The notes under the pieces: model-generated | Told to the model about the DNA's origin: nothing | The model's input: the letters and a program-made list of their open reading frames with translations, nothing else | Database searches by the model: none | Source: Saccharospirillum sp. MSK14-1 | GTDB taxonomy: Bacteria > Pseudomonadota > Gammaproteobacteria > Pseudomonadales > Natronospirillaceae | NCBI RefSeq assembly: GCF_003054965.1 | Contig: NZ_MIES01000033.1 | Span: 1,655,506 to 1,719,505, forward strand | DNA: 64,000 nucleotides | Direction of reading: 5' to 3' | Program-made: the position numbers and the translations under genes | Shown here: in pieces, positions 53,112 through 64,000 of the stretch | Layout: each line of letters opens with the position of its first letter | Position numbering within the stretch: the stretch's first letter is position 1

Positions 53112-54608
53112 TCAATCCGGTTCGCTGACCTGCCGCACACCCTTCACAGCGCGCTGCCAACCATCATACAGGCGATCGCGATCCTGTTTTGACATCTGAG
53201 CATCAAACCGCTGTTCGCACTGCCAATAACCGGAGATATCGTCCAGTGAAGTGTAGAGGCCAGAGGCTAAACCAGCCAGGAAGGCGGCCCCCAGGGCCGT
53301 GGTTTCGGTCACGCTGGGCCGATCGACCCGGGTACCCAGTACGTCGGCGAGAAACTGCATGGTCCAGTCATTGACGGCCATACCGCCATCGACCCGCAAC
53401 GCTTCCAATTCTTTGGCACCGTCAGCGCGCATGGCATCGACCAGATCGCGGGTCTGATAGGCCACACTTTGCAGACCGGCGGTCACCACTTCAGCAATGC
53501 CGGAATCGCGCGTCAGACCAACGATGGCACCGCGGGCGTCCGGATCCCAATACGGCGCGCCCAGCCCCGTAAACGCCGGCACCAGGTAGACCCCTTGGTC
53601 CGGCCCCACCTTTTTGGCAAGTTCGGTCGAGTCGGACGCTTTTTCGATCAATTTGAGGCCGTCGCGCAACCACTGCATGGTGGCACCGGCCATAAAAATG
53701 GAGCCCTCCAGGGCATAGGTGACTTCGCCGTTGAGTCGATAGCTGACCGTGGTTAACAGCTTATGGTGTGATTGCAACGGCTTTTTGCCGGTGTTCATCA
53801 CCATAAAACACCCGGTTCCGTAGGTGCTTTTCACCATGCCCGGGGCAAAACAGGCCTGGCCAAATAAGGCGGCATGCTGGTCGCCGGCAATGCCGCGAAC
53901 CGGTATGGAGCCACCGAGCAACTCGGCGTCGGTGTCACCAAACTCATCGGCGCAGTCTTTCACCGTCGGCATCATTGACTCTGGCACATCCAGCATATCG
54001 AGCAGGGCACTGTCCCAACGCTGGGTGTGGATATTGAACATCAGGGTGCGCGATGCATTGGTCGCATCGGTCGCGTGTTCCCGGCCGCCCGTCAGACGCC
54101 ACAACAAAAAGCTGTCGACCGTGCCAAAGGCCAGTTCACCGCGTTCGGCGCGTTCGCGGGCGCCGTCTACATTGTCCAGAATCCAGCGCACCTTGGTGCC
54201 GGAGAAATACGGATCGAGCAGCAGGCCGGTTTTCTCAGCAACCCAGGCAGCGTGGCCGTCGTCTCTGAGCTGGTGGCAGAAATCTGCGGTGCGTCTGTCT
54301 TGCCAGACAATGGCGTTATAGATCGGTTCGCCGGTTTCTCTATCCCAAACCACCGTGGTTTCACGCTGGTTGGTAATACCGATCGCCCGGATATCGGAAG
54401 CCGTCATACCTGCTTTATCCAAGACGTCACGACAGACGCTGAGGGTCGACTGCCAGATATCTTCTGGGTCGTGCTCCACCCACCCATTGCGTGGGAATAT
54501 CTGTCGAAACTCCTGTTGCGCACTGTGCAGCGATTGACCATCGCGGTTAAACAATATGGCGCGGGTGCTGGTCGTGCCCTGATCGATAGCGAGCAAGGTG
54601 TCTGACAT
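53112..54608 (-). CDS. glpK: Glycerol kinase
   Basis: Phosphorylates glycerol to sn-glycerol 3-phosphate; FGGY family, 498 residues. Phosphate loop [16 protein letters not shown] at the N terminus, glycerol site region [11 protein letters not shown] and Arg/Asp residues in [10 protein letters not shown], the [13 protein letters not shown] segment near 255, and C-terminal ATP site [12 protein letters not shown]. The start MSDTLLA matches the family; the open frame extends 17 codons upstream. Divergent from the galactoside operon. No glpF or glpD is adjacent. It may be regulated by the GlpR homologue at 13324. Confidence 0.95.
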   Translation of the reverse strand: MSDTLLAIDQGTTSTRAILFNRDGQSLHSAQQEFRQIFPRNGWVEHDPEDIWQSTLSVCRDVLDKAGMTASDIRAIGITNQRETTVVWDRETGEPIYNAIVWQDRRTADFCHQLRDDGHAAWVAEKTGLLLDPYFSGTKVRWILDNVDGARERAERGELAFGTVDSFLLWRLTGGREHATDATNASRTLMFNIHTQRWDSALLDMLDVPESMMPTVKDCADEFGDTDAELLGGSIPVRGIAGDQHAALFGQACFAPGMVKSTYGTGCFMVMNTGKKPLQSHHKLLTTVSYRLNGEVTYALEGSIFMAGATMQWLRDGLKLIEKASDSTELAKKVGPDQGVYLVPAFTGLGAPYWDPDARGAIVGLTRDSGIAEVVTAGLQSVAYQTRDLVDAMRADGAKELEALRVDGGMAVNDWTMQFLADVLGTRVDRPSVTETTALGAAFLAGLASGLYTSLDDISGYWQCEQRFDAQMSKQDRDRLYDGWQRAVKGVRQVSEPD

Positions 54609-54933
54609 GATGACTCCTTCAATTTTTATTGTAGGCAAAATGATCGGCACCGGATGCAATAGCCCGGCTACGATCTGGCTGGCGCCAGTGTACTCTTTCG
54701 CACATCAATCGACAGCGCCAACCTCGATCTGTGACCTCCAATCTGAAAACGATTTCACTCCTAAGCGCCCGGAAAATAAGGGCTGAGAATCCCATATTAT
54801 ATAATCGTATAAGCCAAGTACGGCAGAATTGAAAAAATTCTTGAAAACGTTTCCAAGCCTCACCATACTCGCTCATCAAAGGGTCACCCAATGTGCCCGA
54901 CTATAAAAACAACACGATAAGAGGTAGTGCGAC
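54609..54933 (+). promoter_or_regulatory. glpK / galactoside operon divergent control region with LacI-type operator
   Basis: No gene in these 325 bases. On the plus strand TTGAAA (54841-54846) and CATACT (54864-54869), 17 bp apart, form a promoter. GAAAACGTTTCC (54843-54854), a pseudo-palindrome with central CG typical of LacI/GalR operators, lies across its -35 and spacer. An A/T-rich GAATTGAAAAAATTC palindrome (about 54827-54841) is just upstream. A TATAAT without a good -35 lies at 54800-54805. On the minus strand TACAAT is the best -10 for glpK. Confidence 0.7.
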
Positions 54934-55815
54934 GTGCACGAAATCAGCGGCACTGATCGTTGGCATCGCCTAATTCCCTGGCTGTTTCTGTTGCCGGCGA
55001 TGCTGTTCTTTACGGTCTACGTGATCTCCCCGATCCTGCAAAGCATCTGGATCAGCTTCTTCGACTGGGACGGTTTCGGTGACAAAGTCTTTATCGGCCT
55101 GGGTAACTACGTAGAACTGGGCGAAGACCCTCTGTTCTGGACCTCATTGAAGAACAACATTCTCTGGTTGGTGTTCTACATGCTGGCGGTTCCACTTGGG
55201 CTGGGCGTCGCACTGTTTTTAAACCAACAGGTATTGGGCATTCGCGCCGTCAAATCGTTGTTCTTTTTCCCATTCGTGATTTCTCAGGTGATCGTCGGCG
55301 TCGTCTTCGCTTGGTTCTACGATCCCAGCTACGGCTTACTGCAAAAAGCGCTGGGATTATTCGGTATGGGCCCACTGCCGATTCTGGCCGATGAAACCCT
55401 GGTGACATACGGCATCATCGCGGCGGGTTTATGGCCGCAAATTGCCTACACCATGATTTTGTATCTCACCGGTTTGAACAACCTCAATCCGGAACAGATT
55501 GAAGCGGCCCGAATGGATGGCGCCCACGGTTGGAAGATGCTGCGTCACGTCATTCTTCCCCAACTGAGACCGGCGACTTTCCTGGCCATTGTGGTCACCG
55601 TCATCGGCGCTCTGCGCTCCTTCGATCTGGTCGCTACCATGACCGGCGGCGGTCCTTATGGCAGTTCGTCCGTTCTGGCGTTCTTTATGTACGAGCAAGC
55701 CATCTTCAATTACCGCATGGGTTACGGCGCTGCCATCGCAACTGTGCTGTTCGCCATCATGCTGATATACATTTCTTTCTTCCTGTGGCGCATGCTGCGG
55801 GCTGAGCGAGGTTAA
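54934..55815 (+). CDS. Sugar ABC transporter permease, MalF/UgpA-like (CUT1)
   Basis: 293 residues with six membrane segments; N-terminal LIPWLFLLPAMLFFTVYVI and FFDWDGFGDKVFIGLGNY. The EAA loop that docks the ATPase reads EQIEAARMDGAHGWKMLRHV near residue 188. It is the first gene of the galactoside operon. The start is GTG with AGAGG 9 bases before it; no ATG fits. The second permease starts one base after its stop. No ABC ATPase is encoded here, so a shared MalK/UgpC-type ATPase is expected elsewhere. Confidence 0.9.
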   Translation: MHEISGTDRWHRLIPWLFLLPAMLFFTVYVISPILQSIWISFFDWDGFGDKVFIGLGNYVELGEDPLFWTSLKNNILWLVFYMLAVPLGLGVALFLNQQVLGIRAVKSLFFFPFVISQVIVGVVFAWFYDPSYGLLQKALGLFGMGPLPILADETLVTYGIIAAGLWPQIAYTMILYLTGLNNLNPEQIEAARMDGAHGWKMLRHVILPQLRPATFLAIVVTVIGALRSFDLVATMTGGGPYGSSSVLAFFMYEQAIFNYRMGYGAAIATVLFAIMLIYISFFLWRMLRAERG

Positions 55816-55816
55816 G

Positions 55817-56668
55817 ATGTTTCCGACTCCTATCCAAAAAACCTCGCCGCTGACGCAAATCAGCTATCGAATCGCGCTGCCGCTGTCCATTGTGCTGTGG
55901 TTGCTCCCCATGTTTGCGGTGATGATGACCTCGGTGCGTTCTATTGGTGACATCAATGCCGGTAACTACTGGGGCTGGCCCAAAGACTGGATGCTGGTGG
56001 AAAACTACAGCGCTGTTTTTGGCAACACCAATATGGGACGTTACCTGCTGAACAGCGTGTTGATCACTGTACCGGTGATGGTCGCCTCGGTAGCCCTGGC
56101 AACGCTGGCCGGGTTTTCGTTGGCCAAGTATCGATTCCGCGGTCGCATTGCCATCTTCGCGACCTTTATCGGTGGCAACTTTGTGCCCTTCCAGATTCTG
56201 ATGATTCCGGTGCGCGATCTCACCATCGACCTGGGTTTGTACGACAGCATTTGGGCGCTGATCCTTTTCCACACCGCCTTCCAGACCGGTTTCTGCACCC
56301 TTTTTATGCGCAACTTCATCGTTGACCTACCGGATGAGTTGTTCGAATCCTGCCGGCTGGATGGTGCCAGCGAATGGCACATCTTCCGCAAAATCGTGCT
56401 GCCGTTGGTCCGCCCCGCACTGGCCGCGTTGGCGGTGCTGATATTCACCTTCGTATGGAACGATTATTTCTGGGCGCTGGTGCTGGTTCAAAGCGACGAA
56501 GTTCGACCCGTTACCGCTGGCATCAGTGCCCTACGCGGTCAATGGCTGGCGTCCTGGCAACTGATTTCCGCCGGCTCCATCGTCGCGGCCCTGCCACCGG
56601 TGATTCTGTTTTTCACCATGCAGCGACACTTCATTGCGGGCCTGACGCTGGGCGCTACCAAGGGCTGA
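55817..56668 (+). CDS. Sugar ABC transporter permease, MalG-like (CUT1)
   Basis: 283 residues with six membrane segments and EAA loop ELFESCRLDGASEWHIFRKI near residue 175. WPKDWMLVENYSAVFGNTN and VLVQSDEVRPVTAGISAL are typical of CUT1 permeases such as GtsC. Forms the channel with the preceding permease. The stop is immediately followed by the alpha-galactosidase ATG. Confidence 0.9.
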   Translation: MFPTPIQKTSPLTQISYRIALPLSIVLWLLPMFAVMMTSVRSIGDINAGNYWGWPKDWMLVENYSAVFGNTNMGRYLLNSVLITVPVMVASVALATLAGFSLAKYRFRGRIAIFATFIGGNFVPFQILMIPVRDLTIDLGLYDSIWALILFHTAFQTGFCTLFMRNFIVDLPDELFESCRLDGASEWHIFRKIVLPLVRPALAALAVLIFTFVWNDYFWALVLVQSDEVRPVTAGISALRGQWLASWQLISAGSIVAALPPVILFFTMQRHFIAGLTLGATKG

Positions 56669-58783
56669 ATGATGACTCTTTATACACTGCACAGCCGCAA
56701 CGCCAGCGTTGTGATCGAACAACCACAGAACGGAGCACCCATTTTGCGGTACTGGGGTGCGCCGCTGTCGACAACACCGGACCAACAACTATGGCAACGC
56801 GCTCTGGCTCAGGCTGGCCTGGATGAACACAGTGCGCTCAGTGTGGTGCCAACGCTGGCCGACGGTACCTTTATGGAACCGGCACTGCGGTGTCATGTTG
56901 AGGGTCGCCACTGGGCACCTCAGTGGCACTGCCAATGCCTTTCCGCTGACGATCAACAGCTGACGTTTCAACTCCAAGCCGTTAACTTCCAGGTTCAGAT
57001 TGATTGGCAGCTGCAGCTCGATACTGACACCGACGTCCTGAGCATTGATGTCCGCCTAACCAACCTGGGACCAGAACCTTTATCTCTGGAGCAATGGCTG
57101 ACGACGCTGCCCTTGCCACTGTCCATGACGGAGGTGATGAGTTTCAGTGGCCGCTGGGTGCACGAATTCCAACCTCAGCGCGACCGGTTGCCGTTAGGAT
57201 CTCTGGAATACACCAACCTGCGCGGACGTACCTCGCACGACCACTTCCCCGGTTTGCTGGTCAGCGACCGCGAATTCAGCCCCGATGACGGCGAGGTGTA
57301 TGGGTTTCACCTTGGCTGGAGTGGTAATCACCGTCAGCGCCTGGAACGCAGCCAACTCGGTCACAGCCAATATCAGGCCGGAGCGCATCTTCTGCCTGGT
57401 GAAGTCAGCCTGTCTGCCGGTGAGCAATTTGATGCACCGACACTCTACGCCTGTCGATCCAAAGCGGGCTACAACGGCATCGCCGAACGCTTTCAACGCT
57501 TCGTGCGTGCGCACATTCTGCAACTGCCAGGTGATGCAGTTCGCCCCGTGCACATCAACACCTGGGAAGCGCTTTATTTCGACCACAATCAACACGGGTT
57601 AGACCAATTGGCCGAAGCAGGCGCTCGCGTTGGCGCGGAACGTTATGTACTGGATGATGGCTGGTTTCTCGGTCGTCGAGACGACAGCGCTGGCCTCGGC
57701 GACTGGGTCGTCGATCCAGATATTTACCCGGAACAATTACACCCGTTAGCGGCGACTTTAAAACAACACGGCTTGGAATTTGGGCTCTGGGTAGAGCCGG
57801 AAATGGTTAATCCGCGCTCACGGCTGTACGAACAACACCCCGACTGGGTGCTCGCCATCGATGGTCAACATCAACCACTGGCGCGCAACCAAAGAGTGCT
57901 CGATTTAACCCGCACCGAAGTACGGGATTATCTGTTCGACCATCTCAATGCCTTGCTGTCGGATTACCCCATTCGCTATCTGAAATGGGATATGAATCGT
58001 GACCATGTCCAGGCCGCTGACGCTGACGGTCGCGCGGCGGGTTTTCGCCAGACTCAAGGACTTTATACGCTGCTTAAGCGTCTGCGCACGCAACACCCGA
58101 CCGTAGAAATCGAGTCCTGCGCCTCCGGTGGTGCCCGCATGGATTTTGGCATTCTGCACTACACCCAGCGCTTCTGGTTAAGTGACTGCAACGACGCTCA
58201 TGAACGTCAGATCATGCAGCAATGGGCTGCCTTATTTTTCCCAGCCGAAGTGCTTGGTAGTCACATTGGGCCGCCAGAAAGCCATACCACCAGTCGTGTT
58301 CATCAAGACGATGTGCGTATCGGCACCGCCTTTTTTGGACACCTGGGTATCGAGTGGGATATCCGCAAGCTGGATGACACTGCGTTTGCTCGAATGGAGC
58401 GCGGTATTGCACTGCACAAAGCATGGCGTCCGCTGTTGCATCAGGGTCTGCGTCACACACTGAATAGCGGTGACGATGCTCAAATTGCATTTTCCGTCAG
58501 TCATAAAAACCGCCAATTGGTCAGCGTTTTTCAACAACGCATGCCGACTCTGGCGGTCGGCGAAAATTTGAAATTAAAACGCTTAGTGACTGGCCAAATC
58601 TATCGATTGCAGTGCCTGTTTGAACCACAAAAAACGGGTCACCTGATGAAACAAAAACCAGCCTGGATGGACGCTCAGCAAGCTCATTTTACTGGCGCCG
58701 AACTGATGCAGGTTGGCTTACCGCTGCCGGTCTTAGATCCAGATACGTTACTGGTTTTGGCACTGGAACCCATGGACCCGTAA
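56669..58783 (+). CDS. Alpha-galactosidase, GH36
   Basis: 704 residues, no signal peptide, so cytoplasmic. N-terminal beta-sandwich to about 280, then the TIM barrel. Catalytic nucleophile Asp in RYLKWDMNRD near residue 441, acid/base Asp in WLSDCNDAHER near residue 507. FGLWVEPEMVNPRS and SCASGGARMDFGIL are clan D signatures, and VLDDGWF (about 328) binds galactose. It hydrolyses terminal alpha-galactosides such as melibiose, raffinose or alpha-galactosyl-glycerols. Its start abuts the permease stop. GC content is lower than upstream housekeeping genes. Confidence 0.93.
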   Translation: MMTLYTLHSRNASVVIEQPQNGAPILRYWGAPLSTTPDQQLWQRALAQAGLDEHSALSVVPTLADGTFMEPALRCHVEGRHWAPQWHCQCLSADDQQLTFQLQAVNFQVQIDWQLQLDTDTDVLSIDVRLTNLGPEPLSLEQWLTTLPLPLSMTEVMSFSGRWVHEFQPQRDRLPLGSLEYTNLRGRTSHDHFPGLLVSDREFSPDDGEVYGFHLGWSGNHRQRLERSQLGHSQYQAGAHLLPGEVSLSAGEQFDAPTLYACRSKAGYNGIAERFQRFVRAHILQLPGDAVRPVHINTWEALYFDHNQHGLDQLAEAGARVGAERYVLDDGWFLGRRDDSAGLGDWVVDPDIYPEQLHPLAATLKQHGLEFGLWVEPEMVNPRSRLYEQHPDWVLAIDGQHQPLARNQRVLDLTRTEVRDYLFDHLNALLSDYPIRYLKWDMNRDHVQAADADGRAAGFRQTQGLYTLLKRLRTQHPTVEIESCASGGARMDFGILHYTQRFWLSDCNDAHERQIMQQWAALFFPAEVLGSHIGPPESHTTSRVHQDDVRIGTAFFGHLGIEWDIRKLDDTAFARMERGIALHKAWRPLLHQGLRHTLNSGDDAQIAFSVSHKNRQLVSVFQQRMPTLAVGENLKLKRLVTGQIYRLQCLFEPQKTGHLMKQKPAWMDAQQAHFTGAELMQVGLPLPVLDPDTLLVLALEPMDP

Positions 58784-58795
58784 ATCGTCTCGCCC

Positions 58796-58833
58796 GGTGT
58801 TGTTGTAGCCAAAAAGGCATTTATAACAACACC
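58796..58833 (+). other. Intercistronic hairpin before the solute-binding protein gene
   Basis: GGTGTTGTTGTA and TATAACAACACC pair over 12 bp (one G-U), enclosing GCC-AAAAA-GGC. No long T-tract follows, so it is more likely an RNA stability or processing element, as found beside genes for abundant binding proteins, than a terminator. Confidence 0.65.
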
Positions 58834-58892
58834 CCGAAAACAGGGACTACCGTCCCGCCTGTCGTCTCACAACAAAAAAGAAGGACGAAGCC

Positions 58893-60110
58893 ATGAAACT
58901 GAAACACCTAGTCACCGCCAGCGCACTGAGCGCCTTGTTGCTGAGCCAAGCTCAGGCAGGCACTCTGGTTATTAACTCGAACCAGTCCGACCCCGCTCCG
59001 CGCGAAACCTGGACAAACATCATCAACGACTTCGAAGCCGCCAACCCGGATATCGACGTTCAACTGAACGAGTATGATCATGAAGGTTATAAAAGCGCAA
59101 TTCGTAACTGGCTGGTGACATCACCACCGGACGTTGTGTTCTGGTTCGCCGGCAACCGCATGAAGTTTTTTGTCGACCGTGGTTTGTTTGAGCCGGTTTC
59201 CGATGTCTGGGAAGACAACGGCATGAATGAAACCTTCCGCTCCACACGTGCTTCAATGACTGTTGAGGGTGAGCAGTACGGTGTACCTGCCACCTACTAC
59301 CAGTGGGGCATCTATTACAACGCGGATATGTTCGATGAACTTGGCCTGAGTGAACCGCAAACCTGGGAAGAATTCATTGAGGTTTGTGAAACTCTCAAAG
59401 AAAACGGCTACACCCCGATCACCATCGGTACCAAGTTCCTGTGGACCGCGGCAGGCTGGTTTGACTACCTCAACCTGCGTACCAATGGTCTGGATTTCCA
59501 CATCGACCTGATGGATGGAAAAATCCCTTACACCGACGATCGCGTACGCGATACCTTTGCCAACTGGCGCCAGCTGGTTGATGGTGATTACTTCCTGGAA
59601 AACCACGCATCCTACAGCTGGCAGGAAGCTCAGGCTCCGCTGCTCAATGGCGATGCCGGCATGTACCTGATGGGCAACTTCTTAACGCCAAGCTTCCCGG
59701 AAGGTTCCAACTACGGCTTCTTCCAGTTCCCGCAAATTAATCCGGAAGTGGGCATGTTTGAAGATGCACCGACCGATACGATTCACATTCCGTCGCGCGC
59801 TAAAAACAAAGCAGACGCCAAGCGCTTCCTGGCTTATGTTGCCCAACCGGAAGTACAGACTCGACTGAACCTGGGTCTGAACCAATTGCCACCTAACTCT
59901 GAAGCTGAAGCCGGTGACAATCACTTCCTGCAAGAAGGCTTGCAGATGTTGTCTGAAGCAGACGGTACTGCGCAGTTCTATGACCGCGATACCGACCCGG
60001 CCATGGCCTCAGAAGGCATGAAGGGCTTCCAGGAATTCATGGTCGTTCCAGATCGACTGGACGACATCTTGAACAACCTGGAACGTGTCCGTCAGCGCGT
60101 GTTCCGTTAA
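58893..60110 (+). CDS. Sugar ABC transporter solute-binding protein, family 1
   Basis: 405 residues. Signal peptide LVTASALSALLLSQAQA, cut before GTLVI. The mature protein has the family 1 pattern: ETWTNIINDFEAANPDIDVQ, NWLVTSPPDVVFWFAGNRM, EEQ-type hinge GEQYGVPATYYQWGIYYNA and WLT-like FLWTAAGWFDYLNLR. It is a CUT1 binding protein for the two permeases upstream; the ligand is presumably an alpha- or beta-galactoside. Codon use is more biased than in the enzymes, and AAGAAGGAC precedes the ATG, consistent with high expression. Confidence 0.9.
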   Translation: MKLKHLVTASALSALLLSQAQAGTLVINSNQSDPAPRETWTNIINDFEAANPDIDVQLNEYDHEGYKSAIRNWLVTSPPDVVFWFAGNRMKFFVDRGLFEPVSDVWEDNGMNETFRSTRASMTVEGEQYGVPATYYQWGIYYNADMFDELGLSEPQTWEEFIEVCETLKENGYTPITIGTKFLWTAAGWFDYLNLRTNGLDFHIDLMDGKIPYTDDRVRDTFANWRQLVDGDYFLENHASYSWQEAQAPLLNGDAGMYLMGNFLTPSFPEGSNYGFFQFPQINPEVGMFEDAPTDTIHIPSRAKNKADAKRFLAYVAQPEVQTRLNLGLNQLPPNSEAEAGDNHFLQEGLQMLSEADGTAQFYDRDTDPAMASEGMKGFQEFMVVPDRLDDILNNLERVRQRVFR

Positions 60111-60137
60111 GTTAAATCTGTTTCGCTAAACCTGTTT

Positions 60138-60165
60138 GGGCGGCCTAGCGCCGCCCTGTTTTTTT
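60138..60165 (+). terminator. Terminator-like hairpin directly before lacZ
   Basis: GGGCGGC-CTAGC-GCCGCCC then TGTTTTTTT, ending one base before the lacZ ribosome site AGGAGG (60166-60171). It would act as an attenuator, lowering lacZ relative to the binding protein gene. Confidence 0.8.
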
Positions 60166-60167
60166 AG

Positions 60168-63260
<3,093 letters not shown>

Positions 63261-63288
63261 GTCTTTTTGAGGGTTTAAGAAGAATATG

Positions 63289-63315
63289 ACCGGGCTGGAA
63301 TGCCCGGTTTTTATT
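63289..63315 (+). terminator. Terminator of the galactoside operon
   Basis: ACCGGGC-TGGAAT-GCCCGGT followed by TTTTATTTTTT, 28 bases after the lacZ stop. Confidence 0.9.
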
Positions 63316-63347
63316 TTTTGCGGCGGCTAAATTGTTTTCTCCGAGCC

Positions 63348-63405
63348 ATAAAAAACCCCGAACCATCTCTGACCGGGGGTTCGCAATAAAAGCTTGACGA
63401 TGACC
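63348..63405 (-). pseudogene. Duplicated 5S rRNA tail plus terminator
   Basis: Repeats 63492-63548 almost exactly: a terminator with stem AACCCC/GGGGTT and T-tract, and the last 14 bases of the 5S gene (GCTTGACGATGACC). Beyond that the match ends. It looks like the remnant of a second 5S gene or of a segmental duplication. Confidence 0.7.
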
Positions 63406-63406
63406 C

Positions 63407-63452
63407 GGGCGGCGTTCCGCTAGGCGGCATCCCGCTGGGCGGCACTCCGCTT
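63407..63452. repeat. Three tandem 15-base repeats after the rRNA operon
   Basis: GGGCGGCGTTCCGCTA, GGCGGCATCCCGCTG and GGCGGCACTCCGCTT follow each other between the two 5S-tail/terminator copies. Confidence 0.75.
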
Positions 63453-63491
63453 CTCGTAGAGGAGGTCATCGTGGTGCCTGTGTTGCAGACA

Positions 63492-63533
63492 ATAAAAAAC
63501 CCCGAACCATCTCTGGTCCGGGGTGGTATTAAA
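63492..63533 (-). terminator. Terminator of the rRNA operon
   Basis: On the minus strand ACCCCGGACCAGAGATGGTTCGGGGT then TTTTTT: stem ACCCCG/CGGGGT extended by ACC/GGT. It starts directly after the 5S 3' end. Confidence 0.85.
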
Positions 63534-63534
63534 A

Positions 63535-63652
63535 GCTTGACGATGACCTACTCTCACATGGGGAAGCCCCACACTACCATCGGCGAGGCTGCGTTTCACG
63601 ACTGAGTTCGGCAAGGAGTCAGGTGGTTCCACAGCTCTATGGTCGTCAAGCA
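63535..63652 (-). rRNA. rrf: 5S ribosomal RNA
   Basis: About 116-118 bases on the minus strand. Terminal stem TGCTTGACGACC / GGTCATCGTCAAGC; the conserved GAACTCAG and CCGATGGTAGTGTGGGG segments are present. It lies about 200 bases after the 23S end; no tRNA is in that spacer. Confidence 0.95.
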
Positions 63653-63854
63653 AACTGGTTGGTGGTTGTCGTTTTTACGAAGCTCACTTTCCGTGGCTTC
63701 TTCAACAACGCACCCAATTCGCTCTGATTGACGTGTCTTCTCGTTGTCTTCCAGCTAGCTTTCTTTCCCTCTAGCCGTCGTTTGTCCGATTGTCCAAGTG
63801 TTCGTAGCTTCTTATCTTTGCTCACTCAAGCCGCCAACACCCCTTGGGCGTTAT

Positions 63855-64000
63855 ATGGCCAAGCCGCACGGGCAATTAGTACTGGTCAGCTCAACGCCTC
63901 ACAGCGCTTACACATCCAGCCTATCAACCAGGTCGTCTTCCTGGGCCCTTTAGGAGACTCGAAGTCTCAGGGAAAACTCATCTTGAAGGGGGCTTCCCGC
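63855..64000 (-). rRNA. rrl: 23S ribosomal RNA, 3' end (continues past the right edge)
   Basis: The minus strand ends with the conserved 23S domain VI tail: TGTAAGCGCTGTGAGGCGTT followed by GAGCTGACCAGTACTAATTG. The final base is placed near 63855 by comparison with the E. coli 3' end. The remaining 23S and 16S lie to the right. Confidence 0.93.

Noticed and set aside
63348..63548. Possible CRISPR-like array because of spaced repeats
   Set aside because: Only two long copies, which contain rRNA tail and terminator sequences; no regular spacer pattern and no cas genes.

Overview
The window looks like chromosomal DNA of a free-living, probably marine, gammaproteobacterium. Evidence: the order rpsB-tsf-pyrH-frr-uppS-cdsA-dxr-rseP with divergent map-glnD-dapC-yffB-dapD, an iron superoxide dismutase, the GlnD uridylyltransferase, a FadR-type GntR/prpBCD propionate locus, and many multi-hairpin intergenic repeats. 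An Oceanospirillales-like lineage (for example a Saccharospirillum relative) would fit, but this is judged from gene order and protein style only.

Layout. 1-6.6 kb, minus strand: translation, UMP kinase, isoprenoid and phospholipid genes from rpsB down to a truncated rseP, tightly packed with 4-base stop/start overlaps and with terminators after rpsB, tsf and frr. 7-13.1 kb, plus: map, glnD and lysine-pathway genes. 13.3-20.1 kb: a GlpR-type repressor, a coiled-coil membrane protein, sodB, an XRE-cupin regulator and gcvH-gcvP. 20.3-24.9 kb: ECF biotin importer bioMNY, a periplasmic binding protein, a TauE exporter and an ECF sigma factor with a membrane partner. 25-30 kb: a YbbA/YbbP-like ABC pair followed by a CrtC/AttH-like secreted protein, then a lipoprotein esterase. 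30.1-34.6 kb: methylcitrate cycle genes prpD, prpC and prpB with their GntR regulator. 34.8-46.4 kb: a small ferredoxin, an MFS exporter, a diguanylate cyclase, CbpA, an amidase, a 2-hydroxyacid dehydrogenase, a TetR regulator, dihydrolipoyl dehydrogenase, an SDR protein, a FetAB-type ABC exporter and a hypothetical exported protein. 46.7-51 kb: tRNA-Ser(GGA), queF, yadGH, yfcH and a dCMP-deaminase-like gene. 51-63.3 kb: a chemoreceptor and glpK on the minus strand, divergent from a galactoside operon (two CUT1 permeases, GH36 alpha-galactosidase, solute-binding protein, GH2 beta-galactosidase). The right edge holds the end of an rRNA operon (5S and the 3' end of 23S, minus strand).

The most interesting metabolic unit is the 51-63 kb block. 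Cytoplasmic alpha- and beta-galactosidases share one importer and sit back to back with glycerol kinase. That combination would suit complete breakdown of galactosyl-glycerols such as the digalactosyl-glycerol headgroup of plastid DGDG or the algal osmolyte floridoside. This is an inference from context. A promoter overlapped by a LacI-type operator, an intercistronic hairpin and a terminator-like hairpin just before lacZ suggest layered control.

The other notable layer is repeats: (i) a dispersed element built on GGGAGACGCT boxes in opposite orientation (four copies, two enclosing strong terminators), which supplies or adjoins stop codons of neighbouring genes; (ii) a second palindromic element near prpB and after gcvP; (iii) a tandem array next to tRNA-Ser; (iv) a duplicated 5S tail plus terminator after the rRNA operon.
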